Source: UBA8444 sp964003875
Lineage (GTDB): Bacteria > Bacteroidota > Bacteroidia > Flavobacteriales > UBA7312
Direction of reading: 5' to 3'
Assembly (NCBI GenBank): GCA_964003875.1
Contig: CAXFLH010000079.1
Coordinates: forward strand, 1-7,401
Length of the DNA: 7,401 nucleotides
Shown here: positions 1-6,360 of the stretch, piece after piece
Layout: each line of letters begins with the position of its first letter
Position numbering within the stretch: position 1 is the first letter of the stretch
The notes under the pieces: model-generated
Told to the model about the DNA's origin: nothing
What the model saw: the letters and a program-made list of their open reading frames with translations, nothing else
The model's database searches: none
Position numbers and translations under genes: made by a program

Positions 1-157
1 ACGTTCGGATGAGATAAGCGCTGAAAGCATCTAAGCACGAAACTCATCTCAAGATTAGATTTCTTTTAAGGGTCGTTATAGACGATGACGTTGATAGGTC
101 ATAGGTGTAAAGGCAGAGATGTCATAGCCGAGTGATACTAATTACCCTTTAGCTTTT
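1..157 (+). rRNA. 23S ribosomal RNA, 3' end (partial)
   Basis: This is the 3' terminal part of the large-subunit rRNA; the rest lies upstream of the window. It is recognised by near-universal stretches: CGCTGAAAGCATCTAAGCA at 20-38, GACGTTGATAGG at 88-99 and GATACTAATTACCC at 134-147, in the order and spacing seen at the end of bacterial 23S genes. The exact 3' end is uncertain by about 10 nt because the partner 5' end of the terminal helix is not visible. It is followed by an AT-rich spacer of about 67 nt with no tRNA, then 5S rRNA, so it belongs to a standard rRNA operon read on the + strand. Confidence 0.95.
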
Positions 158-224
158 TGTAGTTGATTTACTCTAACTAAATTGTTTTCTTTTTACAATA
201 TATCATAATCTTATTCAAGATTTT

Positions 225-333
<109 letters not shown>

Positions 334-341
334 ATTTTTAT

Positions 342-374
342 AAGCCCCGTTTCTTTGACTCGGGGTTTTTTTTT
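342..374 (+). terminator. Rho-independent terminator of the rRNA operon
   Basis: A perfect CCCCG/CGGGG stem (345-349 with 361-365) can be extended outward by a G-U and two A-U pairs. It encloses an 11-nt loop and runs straight into nine T residues (366-374). This is a textbook intrinsic terminator right after 5S rRNA. It also separates the rRNA operon from the porin gene, which starts at 401. Confidence 0.88.
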
Positions 375-385
375 AACTAGATTTA
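355..385 (+). promoter_or_regulatory. Possible Bacteroidota-type promoter for the porin gene
   Basis: TTG at 355-357 lies 20 nt upstream of TAGATTTA at 378-385, which matches the Bacteroidota -7 element TAnnTTTG at 7 of 8 positions. If used, transcription would start about 390-393 and leave a leader of only ~10 nt before the ATG at 401. The -33 part would lie inside the terminator hairpin loop. The spacing is good, but the -7 match is imperfect and the region is AT-rich, so chance is possible. The alternative is expression by read-through from the rRNA operon. Confidence 0.3.
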
Positions 386-400
386 AACGTAATTTGCTGA

Positions 401-1966
401 ATGAAAAAGTGGTTGCTTTTTTACTTTCTATTACCATTTGTTGCTTTTACTCAACAGATGGATATGGATTTAGTTCCCCATAAATTTACTTACTATCACT
501 TTTTTCAGCCTCAAAAGCAGAGCTATTCTTTAGATACACTAAATACAGGCTATTCCACTTTACAATACCATTCCTTTTCTTCTAAAGGTCAATTTATTAA
601 AGTTAACCATCAGCAGTTTGTAACCGATTTTATCTTATTAAATATAAATTTTGACAAGTTTTCACATGAAGGCATATTCAATAGGGAAAACCTTAAGCTT
701 CATAATGTAAGTACAAATTTATCATTCAATAATAAAAGGCAAACCTACAGTGCTCAATTATCTTTGGGATATCAAAAAATTAGGACAGATGAAAATGGAG
801 GTCTTTTAAATTATGCAACTACAAATTTCGATGACCCTTTACTTTATCAAGTAAACTTACTTAATTCTCAGAATGAAGTAAAAAACAGAAATCACATACT
901 TGTTCAAAAATTTAAATTGACTGACAAGTGTTCGATCATTAATGAATTCTCAATTCTCAGCCATCGAAAAATGTATTCAGATCAATCACCTAATTCTGGT
1001 TTTTATCAAGACATATATATAGATTCTACTTTAACATACGATTCTCTATCTACCATTTCTATTACCAATAGTTTTGGTATTACTTTCAATAATTTCACCT
1101 TAAGCCAACTGATACATAGTAGATATGCGCATATAAATACTATTGATTCTACAGATTATGACTATGGTTTATCTCTAAATTATTATAATGACAAACAAGG
1201 GCTTCGTTTTAATTCTCAACTTTATCAATCTGATGACCTTAATTTGTCACTTAAAAAAGAGTTCAATTCAAAATTATCGAATCATGCCTTAATTTTATAT
1301 TACGATAGAAGCAGAGTGCCTATTTTAATCAATTCTTTTTCCTCCAATCACTTCCTTTTTGACAACGATTTTAATAACATACAAACAGCAAGAGCTACCT
1401 ATGTTGTCAAGCATAAAAACTATTTATTTGAATCTAGTTTGATGCACTATTCTGACTATGTGTATTTAGATAAAAACAGTCATTATCAGCAATACCAAAA
1501 TGTTATTATAAATTGGCATAATAAATGGACCGTAAATTTAAATTGGAAAAAGTTTCATACTACTCAAACTTTAGAATATCAGTACGCAGATAATACATCT
1601 ATAATGCGATTTCCAAAGTTCAATTACACCACATCTTTATGGTTGGAATCTAATTTATTTGGGGATAACTTAAATACACAGATTGGAGCTGATATGAACT
1701 ATTTTACCTCCTATTATGCTAAGGCCTATAATCCAGCACTTGCCCAATTTCATTTACAAGACAGTCAACTTATTGGTGATGTGCCCTTACTCTCGGTCTT
1801 TCTAAAGCTGAAAGTTCATAACATGTCCATTGTTATGCGCTACAGAAATATCACTTCTTTAATTAGTGCTAATGCCGATGTCTATTATCTCATTCCAAAT
1901 TACCCTAACTATCAAGCATCTTTGCAATTATCTGTGTTATGGAAATTGAATAATAAATCTGATTAA
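401..1966 (+). CDS. Putative outer-membrane porin, Porin_10-like beta-barrel
   Basis: A 521-residue protein starting with a Sec-type signal peptide: MKK, a hydrophobic run to about residue 16, then a likely cleavage near FTQQ (16-19). The mature part is rich in Tyr, Asn, Ser, Leu and Phe with alternating polar/hydrophobic stretches, as in outer-membrane beta-barrels. The C-terminal third resembles the Bacteroidota 'putative porin' (Porin_10) family by eye: a GADMNYFTSYYAKAYNPA segment near 429-446, IGDVPLLSVFLKLKV near 459-473, and a last strand ending LQLSVLWKL near 508-516. It is expected in the outer membrane, perhaps as a diffusion channel; the substrate is unknown. It is somewhat short compared with the 600+ residue members I recall, but it is intact, with no frameshift visible. 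The ATG at 401 is chosen because the signal peptide begins there; there is no clear Shine-Dalgarno sequence. It stands alone between the rRNA terminator and a convergent operon. Confidence 0.72.
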   Translation: MKKWLLFYFLLPFVAFTQQMDMDLVPHKFTYYHFFQPQKQSYSLDTLNTGYSTLQYHSFSSKGQFIKVNHQQFVTDFILLNINFDKFSHEGIFNRENLKLHNVSTNLSFNNKRQTYSAQLSLGYQKIRTDENGGLLNYATTNFDDPLLYQVNLLNSQNEVKNRNHILVQKFKLTDKCSIINEFSILSHRKMYSDQSPNSGFYQDIYIDSTLTYDSLSTISITNSFGITFNNFTLSQLIHSRYAHINTIDSTDYDYGLSLNYYNDKQGLRFNSQLYQSDDLNLSLKKEFNSKLSNHALILYYDRSRVPILINSFSSNHFLFDNDFNNIQTARATYVVKHKNYLFESSLMHYSDYVYLDKNSHYQQYQNVIINWHNKWTVNLNWKKFHTTQTLEYQYADNTSIMRFPKFNYTTSLWLESNLFGDNLNTQIGADMNYFTSYYAKAYNPALAQFHLQDSQLIGDVPLLSVFLKLKVHNMSIVMRYRNITSLISANADVYYLIPNYPNYQASLQLSVLWKLNNKSD

Positions 1967-2077
1967 TTGCTATTTTTTACTTCCAATAAGTCAAATTAGA
2001 TGAGTCTTATAAATTGATTCAATGAATATGGATTTTTACTACGTGAATCTTTTTTTTGATAAGCTTAATTTTGTTTT

Positions 2078-2095
2078 AGGCTTTATAGCCTTTTC
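2078..2095 (+). terminator. Weak terminator-like hairpin downstream of porin gene
   Basis: AGGCT at 2078-2082 pairs with AGCCT at 2087-2091 around a TTAT tetraloop and is followed by TTTC. It is the first stem plus T-rich tail after the porin stop, about 110 nt downstream. The stem is only 5 bp and the T-run is short. The tail also begins a 14-nt palindrome, TTTTCTTAAGAAAA (2091-2104). This is a plausible but weak end for the porin transcript. Confidence 0.35.
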
Positions 2096-2214
2096 TTAAG
2101 AAAATAGATTTATGGCCGTTTAAAACACAGCTAAATTTAATTTTGTCAGTATATGTATTGAAGAAAATTAAAGCGTATGAAAGTAGTTAGACTTACTCTT
2201 TACTTTACTTCGAC

Positions 2215-2278
2215 TACTCTTCACTTCATTCAGAGTGTCTAACACACAGACAGACTACTCTGAAAGAAGTGAAGAGTA
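2215..2278. repeat. Long hairpin-forming inverted repeat (22-bp arms)
   Basis: The left arm 2215-2236 and right arm 2257-2278 are reverse complements at 21 of 22 positions, around a 20-nt loop (2237-2256) in which GTCT and AGAC can also pair. The left-arm core TACTCTTCACTT is duplicated at 2194-2205 as TACTCTTTACTT (one mismatch, 21-nt period), and GACTACTCT occurs directly at 2212-2220 and 2253-2261. There is no T-run after the stem, so it is not an intrinsic terminator. The flank and arm (CTTCGACT..., then TTCATTCAGAGTG) resemble palindromic intergenic repeats I recall from flavobacterial genomes; that likeness is from memory and not tested. The hairpin itself is read directly from the sequence. 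Confidence 0.8.
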
Positions 2279-2445
2279 TATAGACTGTCGTTACAATTTA
2301 AGTAAGCGAATTGTCTAGTTCGCAATATAAATGGAGATGTAGAGCTATAAATTCCTTATTGTTAATCTTCGGAATACAAAAGTATTATTGGACTTTCATT
2401 TATCCAATTTGTATGAAGTTGAAACAAGAGTTCTCAATCAAGTGG

Positions 2446-2559
2446 ACACACCCCTGATGGTTTCACTATCTTTACCCTCTAAATAGGAGTGTATTATTAG
2501 CTTTGAGAAATGTATCCCCTCTTAAGAGGAGAAAGATAAACGTAGTTTGTTAGGTGTGT
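2446..2559. repeat. Inverted pair of related ~44-nt units (possible miniature element)
   Basis: The + strand read from 2446 and the - strand read from 2559 align without gaps. ACACACC matches at positions 1-7 (2446-2452 and 2553-2559). TATCTTT matches at positions 22-28 (2467-2473 and 2532-2538). A palindromic block CCTCT-n-AA-n-AGG-n-G matches at 31-44 (2476-2489 and 2516-2529). The right unit's block is the perfect palindrome CCTCTTAAGAGG (2518-2529). The 14 nt between the first two blocks are diverged (2 matches). About 26 nt of AT-rich sequence separates the units. The outer end is 5 nt from the stop of the neighbouring - strand gene. It could be two inverted copies of a dispersed intergenic repeat, or a degenerate MITE-like element; no transposase is present. 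Confidence 0.6.
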
Positions 2560-2564
2560 TTTTT

Positions 2565-3821
2565 TTAAGTCTTCTGTTTTTTCTTTTTAGCAGCAGGGAA
2601 TAAGACGTTGTTTAAGATAAGTCTATAACCCGGTGAATTAGGGTGTAATTCTAATTCAGTTTTTGGGTCGCCAACCTTGTGTTGGTAGTCTTCAGGGTCG
2701 TGACCACCGTAAAATGTCCAAGTACCTTTACCAAATTTTCCGTGGATATACCTCGCTTCATTGACAGAAGAAGTTTCGCCCATTATCAGCACATCAGACT
2801 TTATGTATTCTTTTTTGAAAGCAGTAGTTTGCCCCATAAAACCTTTGATTACTTGCTCGTGATTTTGGCATAACATTGTTGGTACAGGGTCCCATTTGGC
2901 AGAAAATTCGAATAAAGTAAAGAAATCCAAAGATTGGTTTAATTTTCTAGTTCTTGTAGCATCTATGCTTGAGAACTCATACTGATTAGGGTTTTTTACT
3001 AGAGAAAAATCTTTAAAAGCAAAGGTGTTGTTGTAGTTCAGTTTTTCTTGTGCTTGGGGGTCAGCACCATCGCCATCAAACATGTATTCGCAAATGTCCA
3101 CGTCTTTGGCAGCCAAAGCTATATCGTAGGTGTCCGTTGCTGAGCACATGGCAAAGAGAAAGCCTCCACCAGCAGTAAATTCACGGATTTTTAGAGCAAC
3201 TTCCAATTTGGCTTGAGAAACTTTTTGAAAGCCCATTTTTTCAGCAGAACGTTCAAAATCTTGTTTTTGTTTTCTGTACCATTCGGCATTTTTATAAGCG
3301 GCATAAAACTTTCCATATTGACCAGTAAAGTCTTCGTGATGCAAGTGCAACCAATCGTAAAGTGGGAGTGAGCCACCAATCACTTCTTCGTCATACACCA
3401 AATCATAAGGGATTTCGGCATATGTCAATGCTAATGTTACAGCATCGTCCCAAGGTAATTTACTTTTGGGTGAGTAAACCGCAATTTTGGGTACTTTTTC
3501 AAGTTTGACTACATCTTGATTGACTTCTGGACTAGAGATTTCCCTTAGTATTTGGGTAGATCGCACATCGGCAATAATTTGATAGGAAACTCCTCTTATT
3601 TTACACTCCTTTTCTATTAGTGATTGATTTTTTATCAAAAAACTACCCCCTCTGTAATTCAGAAGCCAATCTACTTCTTGTTGGTTTTCTAACACCCAAT
3701 AGGCAATACCATACGCTTTGAGGTGATTACTTTGTGTATCGTCCATAGGGATAAGTAGGTAGGACGCCCAAGCATTGAGTTGAAAGCAAAGCGTAAGAAT
3801 AATAACGAGATGCTTTTTCAT
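2565..3821 (-). CDS. Secreted protein commonly labelled 'asparagine synthetase B' in Bacteroidota; function unproven
   Basis: A 418-residue protein with an N-terminal signal peptide (MKKHLVIILT..., likely cleaved after NAWA near residue 19), so it should act in the periplasm or envelope. From memory, close flavobacterial relatives carry the name 'asparagine synthetase B', sharing LNYRGGSF (54-61), HHEDFTGQYGKFY (161-173), MCSATD (225-230) and a C-terminus HPNSPGYRLILNNVLFPAAK (393-412). True AsnB features are absent: no Cys2 glutaminase nucleophile and no SGGLDS ATP-pyrophosphatase loop. Instead, GGGFLFAMCSATD (218-230) resembles the nucleophile elbow of a class I glutamine-amidotransferase/DJ-1-like fold. 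GGHDPED (372-378) resembles its His-x-Glu end, with C226, H374 and E377 as candidates; this is inference. The C-terminus is Lys-rich (KKKKQK). It is the last gene of the accA-dnaB operon: 2 nt lie between the dnaB stop and its ATG. No Shine-Dalgarno sequence is seen, so translational coupling is likely. Confidence 0.85.
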   Translation of the reverse strand: MKKHLVIILTLCFQLNAWASYLLIPMDDTQSNHLKAYGIAYWVLENQQEVDWLLNYRGGSFLIKNQSLIEKECKIRGVSYQIIADVRSTQILREISSPEVNQDVVKLEKVPKIAVYSPKSKLPWDDAVTLALTYAEIPYDLVYDEEVIGGSLPLYDWLHLHHEDFTGQYGKFYAAYKNAEWYRKQKQDFERSAEKMGFQKVSQAKLEVALKIREFTAGGGFLFAMCSATDTYDIALAAKDVDICEYMFDGDGADPQAQEKLNYNNTFAFKDFSLVKNPNQYEFSSIDATRTRKLNQSLDFFTLFEFSAKWDPVPTMLCQNHEQVIKGFMGQTTAFKKEYIKSDVLIMGETSSVNEARYIHGKFGKGTWTFYGGHDPEDYQHKVGDPKTELELHPNSPGYRLILNNVLFPAAKKKKQKT

Positions 3822-3823
3822 TT

Positions 3824-5299
3824 TTAGAAGGGTGCTACATTATCCTCATTCATACTCGATGGTAGCACATCATCACCTTTAAAGCCAAAGGAATCAAGAT
3901 CGGTGAATTTTGCTAGTTGAGGAATGAATCGCAGTTTGATGTTTTCTAGTGAACCGTTACGATGTTTGGCTACAATAATTTCCCCTTGTCCTTGGCAATC
4001 GGGGTCTTGTCCAGGAGTGGTGTTTGGCCATTCTGTAAAACCGTAATACTCGGGACGATAGATAAAACATACAATATCGGCATCTTGTTCAATAGCACCA
4101 GATTCCCTAAGGTCAGATAGCATAGGGCGTTTGTCACCTCCACGAGTTTCAACCGCTCTACTCAATTGTGATAAGGCTATGATAGGCACATTCAATTCTT
4201 TAGCAATACTTTTTAGTGAACGGGATATTGTACTAATTTCTTGCTCTCTATTTCCACTTTTGTTAGAGCTACCTGCGTGCATCAGTTGTAGGTAGTCAAT
4301 GACCACTAGCTGAACACCGTGATTTTTGACTAGTCTTCTGCATTTTGCCCTAAGTTCAAAAATGGTAAGGGCAGGTGTATCATCAATAAATAGAGGAGCT
4401 TCTGAAAGTTGAGTAATTTGTTGGTTCAATTGTATCCACTCGTGATCTTCTAGGTTTCCTTTTCTTAATTTTTGAGCAGGAATACCTGATTCACTTGCAA
4501 TAAGTCTATTGACTAGCTGAACAGATGACATCTCTAGTGAGAATACAGCCACTGGCATATTAAATTTAACGGCAGTATTTCGTGCCATCGATAATACGAA
4601 AGCAGTTTTTCCCATACCTGGACGAGCAGCTAGAATGACTAAATCAGATTTTTGCCAACCTGAAGTAACCCTATCTAGTTCAGAAAAGCCTGAAGGCACA
4701 CCACTTAAGCCATCTTCTTTATTTTTAATTTCTTCAATTTGGTTCAGAGCTTGAAGAATAAGGGTGCTCATTTTATCGTAGTTCTTACGAATATTACCCT
4801 CAGAAATTTCATACAAACCTTGCTCGGCAGCGTTTAGTAAATCAAAAACGTCAGTAGTATCGTCATAAGAATCTTTGATAGTTTTGCTAGAAATACGAAT
4901 TAGCTCACGTTGTATAAATTTTTGAGTAATAATTCTAGCGTGTGTTTCTATATTGGCAGCAGAGGCGACACGTTCTGTTAGTTTAGTAACGAATGAAGGG
5001 CCACCAATTTCTTTGAGTTCGCCTTTTTTCTTGAGTTTTTCAACGATAGTTAGTATGTCGACTTTTTTAGCTGAATTGAATAAATCTTCAATAGCTGAAA
5101 ATATCTTCTGATGTTCATATTTATAAAAACTCTCAGGCTTAAGTAATTCTATTGCGTTAGATAGGGCATCGTTATCTATCATTAATGCACCTAAAACTGC
5201 CTCTTCTAAATCTATAGCCTGTGGTGGCAGTTTACCGTCAATGGACTTGCTGACCATTGGCTTGATATTGGTTTTTTTAATTTTCTTATTCTCCTGCAT
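3824..5299 (-). CDS. dnaB: Replicative DNA helicase DnaB
   Basis: Hexameric 5'-3' helicase that unwinds DNA at the replication fork and recruits primase. The 491-residue protein has the two usual parts. The N-terminal domain starts LPPQAIDLEEAVLGALMID (24-42), and the RecA-like ATPase domain runs from about residue 195. Walker A is ARPGMGKT (225-232, K231). The catalytic glutamate lies in SLEM (E256). Walker B is LVVIDYLQLM (331-340, D335). The sensor motif is ALSQLSRAVE (375-384, Q378). The arginine-finger region is KHRNG (K445, R447), and DLRESGAIEQDADIV (396-410) is the DnaB signature. Length and motifs are normal, with no intein. The start is fixed by a strong AAGGAG 5 nt upstream, inside the end of accA. 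It is the middle gene of the operon, 2 nt after accA and 2 nt before the secreted protein. Confidence 0.97.
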   Translation of the reverse strand: MQENKKIKKTNIKPMVSKSIDGKLPPQAIDLEEAVLGALMIDNDALSNAIELLKPESFYKYEHQKIFSAIEDLFNSAKKVDILTIVEKLKKKGELKEIGGPSFVTKLTERVASAANIETHARIITQKFIQRELIRISSKTIKDSYDDTTDVFDLLNAAEQGLYEISEGNIRKNYDKMSTLILQALNQIEEIKNKEDGLSGVPSGFSELDRVTSGWQKSDLVILAARPGMGKTAFVLSMARNTAVKFNMPVAVFSLEMSSVQLVNRLIASESGIPAQKLRKGNLEDHEWIQLNQQITQLSEAPLFIDDTPALTIFELRAKCRRLVKNHGVQLVVIDYLQLMHAGSSNKSGNREQEISTISRSLKSIAKELNVPIIALSQLSRAVETRGGDKRPMLSDLRESGAIEQDADIVCFIYRPEYYGFTEWPNTTPGQDPDCQGQGEIIVAKHRNGSLENIKLRFIPQLAKFTDLDSFGFKGDDVLPSSMNEDNVAPF

Positions 5300-5301
5300 A
5301 T

Positions 5302-6258
5302 TTACTCCTTAAATGCTCCCATACTTCCGAACTTTTCTATTCTTTCTTGAATCCTATTTTCAGGACTTTTAGACTCTAATTCTTTAGTGATATCTAAAAT
5401 ATTCTTTTTTATGCTATCGTACATAAAATTAACATTTCTATGTGCGCCACCTGTCGGTTCATCTATTATACCGTCTATAAGTCCATTTTTTAGCATATCG
5501 TGGGCAGTTAATTTTAAGGCATTGGCAGCTTTTTCTTTATGATCCCAGCTTCTCCACAAAATGGAAGAGCAAGACTCGGGAGAAATAACAGAGTACCACG
5601 TATTTTCTAGCATTATCACTCTGTCTCCAATACCTATTCCTAATGCACCACCAGAAGCACCTTCGCCAATGATGATACAAATAACAGGAACTTTAAGTTG
5701 TATCATCTCTATGAGATTTCTAGCTATAGCTTCCCCTTGTCCTCTTTCCTCAGCCTCTAAGCCAGGGTATGCTCCGGGGGTGTCAATAAATGTAACTATT
5801 GGTCGGTTAAATTTTTCAGCCATTTTCATCAATCGAAGAGCTTTTCTATAACCTTCAGGATTTGCCATGCCAAAATTTCTGTGCTGACGCATTTTGGTAT
5901 TTTTTCCTTTTTGCTGACCTATTAGCATAAATACTTTACCATCGATTTTTGCCCAACCACCAATCATAGCTTTATCATCTTTCACTGTTCTGTCGCCGTG
6001 AAGTTCGATAAAATCGTCAGCAATTTCTTCAATATACTCTAGTGTGTAAGGGCGTTGTGGATGACGAGAAAGTTGTACCCTTTGCCATGCTGAAAGGTTA
6101 GAATATATCTCTTTCTTTTTAGCTTCTAATTTTTTCTTTAAATCCGAAATAGTTTGTTTTACCTCTATTCCTTCTCTACCTAATTGTTCAGCTTGTTGAA
6201 GATTTAGCATTAAATCTTCAATTGGTTTTTCAAAATCCAGGTATTCAATCTCAGTCAT
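5302..6258 (-). CDS. accA: Acetyl-CoA carboxylase carboxyltransferase subunit alpha
   Basis: Alpha subunit of the carboxyltransferase that, with AccD, moves the carboxyl group from biotin-AccB to acetyl-CoA to form malonyl-CoA, the first committed step of fatty-acid synthesis. From the ATG at 6258 the protein is 318 residues, matching the family's usual ~317. It opens with a coiled helical N-terminus (FEKPIEDL, 9-16) and has the crotonase-like carboxyltransferase core: RHPQRPYTLEYIE (65-77), ELHGDR (85-90), NPEGYRKALRLMKMAEKF (133-150), FIDTPGAYPGLEAEERGQGE (157-176), GEGASGGALGIG (198-209) and YSVISPESCSSILW (222-235). The frame stays open 29 codons further (to 6345), but that extension has no family-like sequence and covers the promoter region, so the shorter start is chosen. 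No Shine-Dalgarno sequence is clear. It is the first gene of the accA-dnaB operon; accD, accB and accC are not in the window. Confidence 0.96.
   Translation of the reverse strand: MTEIEYLDFEKPIEDLMLNLQQAEQLGREGIEVKQTISDLKKKLEAKKKEIYSNLSAWQRVQLSRHPQRPYTLEYIEEIADDFIELHGDRTVKDDKAMIGGWAKIDGKVFMLIGQQKGKNTKMRQHRNFGMANPEGYRKALRLMKMAEKFNRPIVTFIDTPGAYPGLEAEERGQGEAIARNLIEMIQLKVPVICIIIGEGASGGALGIGIGDRVIMLENTWYSVISPESCSSILWRSWDHKEKAANALKLTAHDMLKNGLIDGIIDEPTGGAHRNVNFMYDSIKKNILDITKELESKSPENRIQERIEKFGSMGAFKE
5305..5310 (-). promoter_or_regulatory. Strong Shine-Dalgarno site for dnaB inside the accA 3' end
   Basis: On the - strand AAGGAG lies 5 nt before the dnaB ATG and doubles as the last two codons of accA (Lys-Glu) ahead of its TAA. 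No other gene in the window has a clear Shine-Dalgarno sequence, and such sites are generally rare in Bacteroidota. It supports the chosen dnaB start and suggests that ribosomes ending accA re-initiate there. Confidence 0.7.
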
Positions 6259-6302
6259 TACTCTAGTATATTTAGTAATTTTTAATAAATTAAAAGGAAA
6301 TT

Positions 6303-6310
6303 CAAGTTTA
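6303..6310 (-). promoter_or_regulatory. Possible -7 element for the accA operon
   Basis: On the - strand TAAACTTG matches the Bacteroidota -7 element TAnnTTTG at 7 of 8 positions and lies 44 nt upstream of the accA ATG. No TTG is found at the expected distance upstream. It is the best candidate in the 102-nt divergent gap between accA and ispE, but weak. Confidence 0.25.
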
Positions 6311-6326
6311 GAAAAATTTATGTGAT

Positions 6327-6334
6327 TACATTTG
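6327..6334 (+). promoter_or_regulatory. Likely -7 promoter element for ispE
   Basis: TACATTTG is an exact match to the Bacteroidota -7 consensus TAnnTTTG, on the + strand 26 nt before the ispE start. No clear -33 TTG lies about 20 nt upstream, so the call rests on the -7 element and its position. Initiation would fall near 6340, giving a leader of about 20 nt. Confidence 0.45.
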
Positions 6335-6360
6335 TATTTTGACAATTAAATTTATCAACA

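Larger units (their letters stand above)
1967..2564. other. Long convergent intergenic region, no gene found
   Basis: About 600 nt between the stops of the porin gene and the opposing operon. All frames are broken by stops. The longest ATG reading frame noticed is 21 codons (2177-2242), which I do not call. The region contains a weak terminator-like hairpin (2078-2095), two exact copies of TAATTTTG (2066-2073 and 2138-2145), a 22-bp hairpin (2215-2278), a small GCGAA/TTCGC hairpin (2306-2323), an ATTGGA/TCCAAT hairpin (2387-2408) and an inverted pair of related units (2446-2559). The two TAATTTTG copies fit the Bacteroidota -7 consensus TAnnTTTG, but neither has a TTG at the expected distance upstream. 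Structured repeats and no coding potential suggest a collecting site for dispersed repeats, or possibly a small RNA. Confidence 0.7.

Noticed and set aside
2177..2242. 21-codon reading frame starting MKVVRLTLYF
   Set aside because: It is too short, has no ribosome site, and its codons form the left arm of the hairpin, so composition explains it.
5561..5851. 96-codon + strand reading frame, and similar frames at 2679-2873, 3191-3379 and 3970-4152
   Set aside because: These are shadows of accA, dnaB and the secreted protein in other frames; the real frames carry clear family motifs.
6259..6345. 29-codon upstream extension of accA
   Set aside because: The extension is not like AccA N-termini, would make the protein too long, and overlaps the divergent promoter region.
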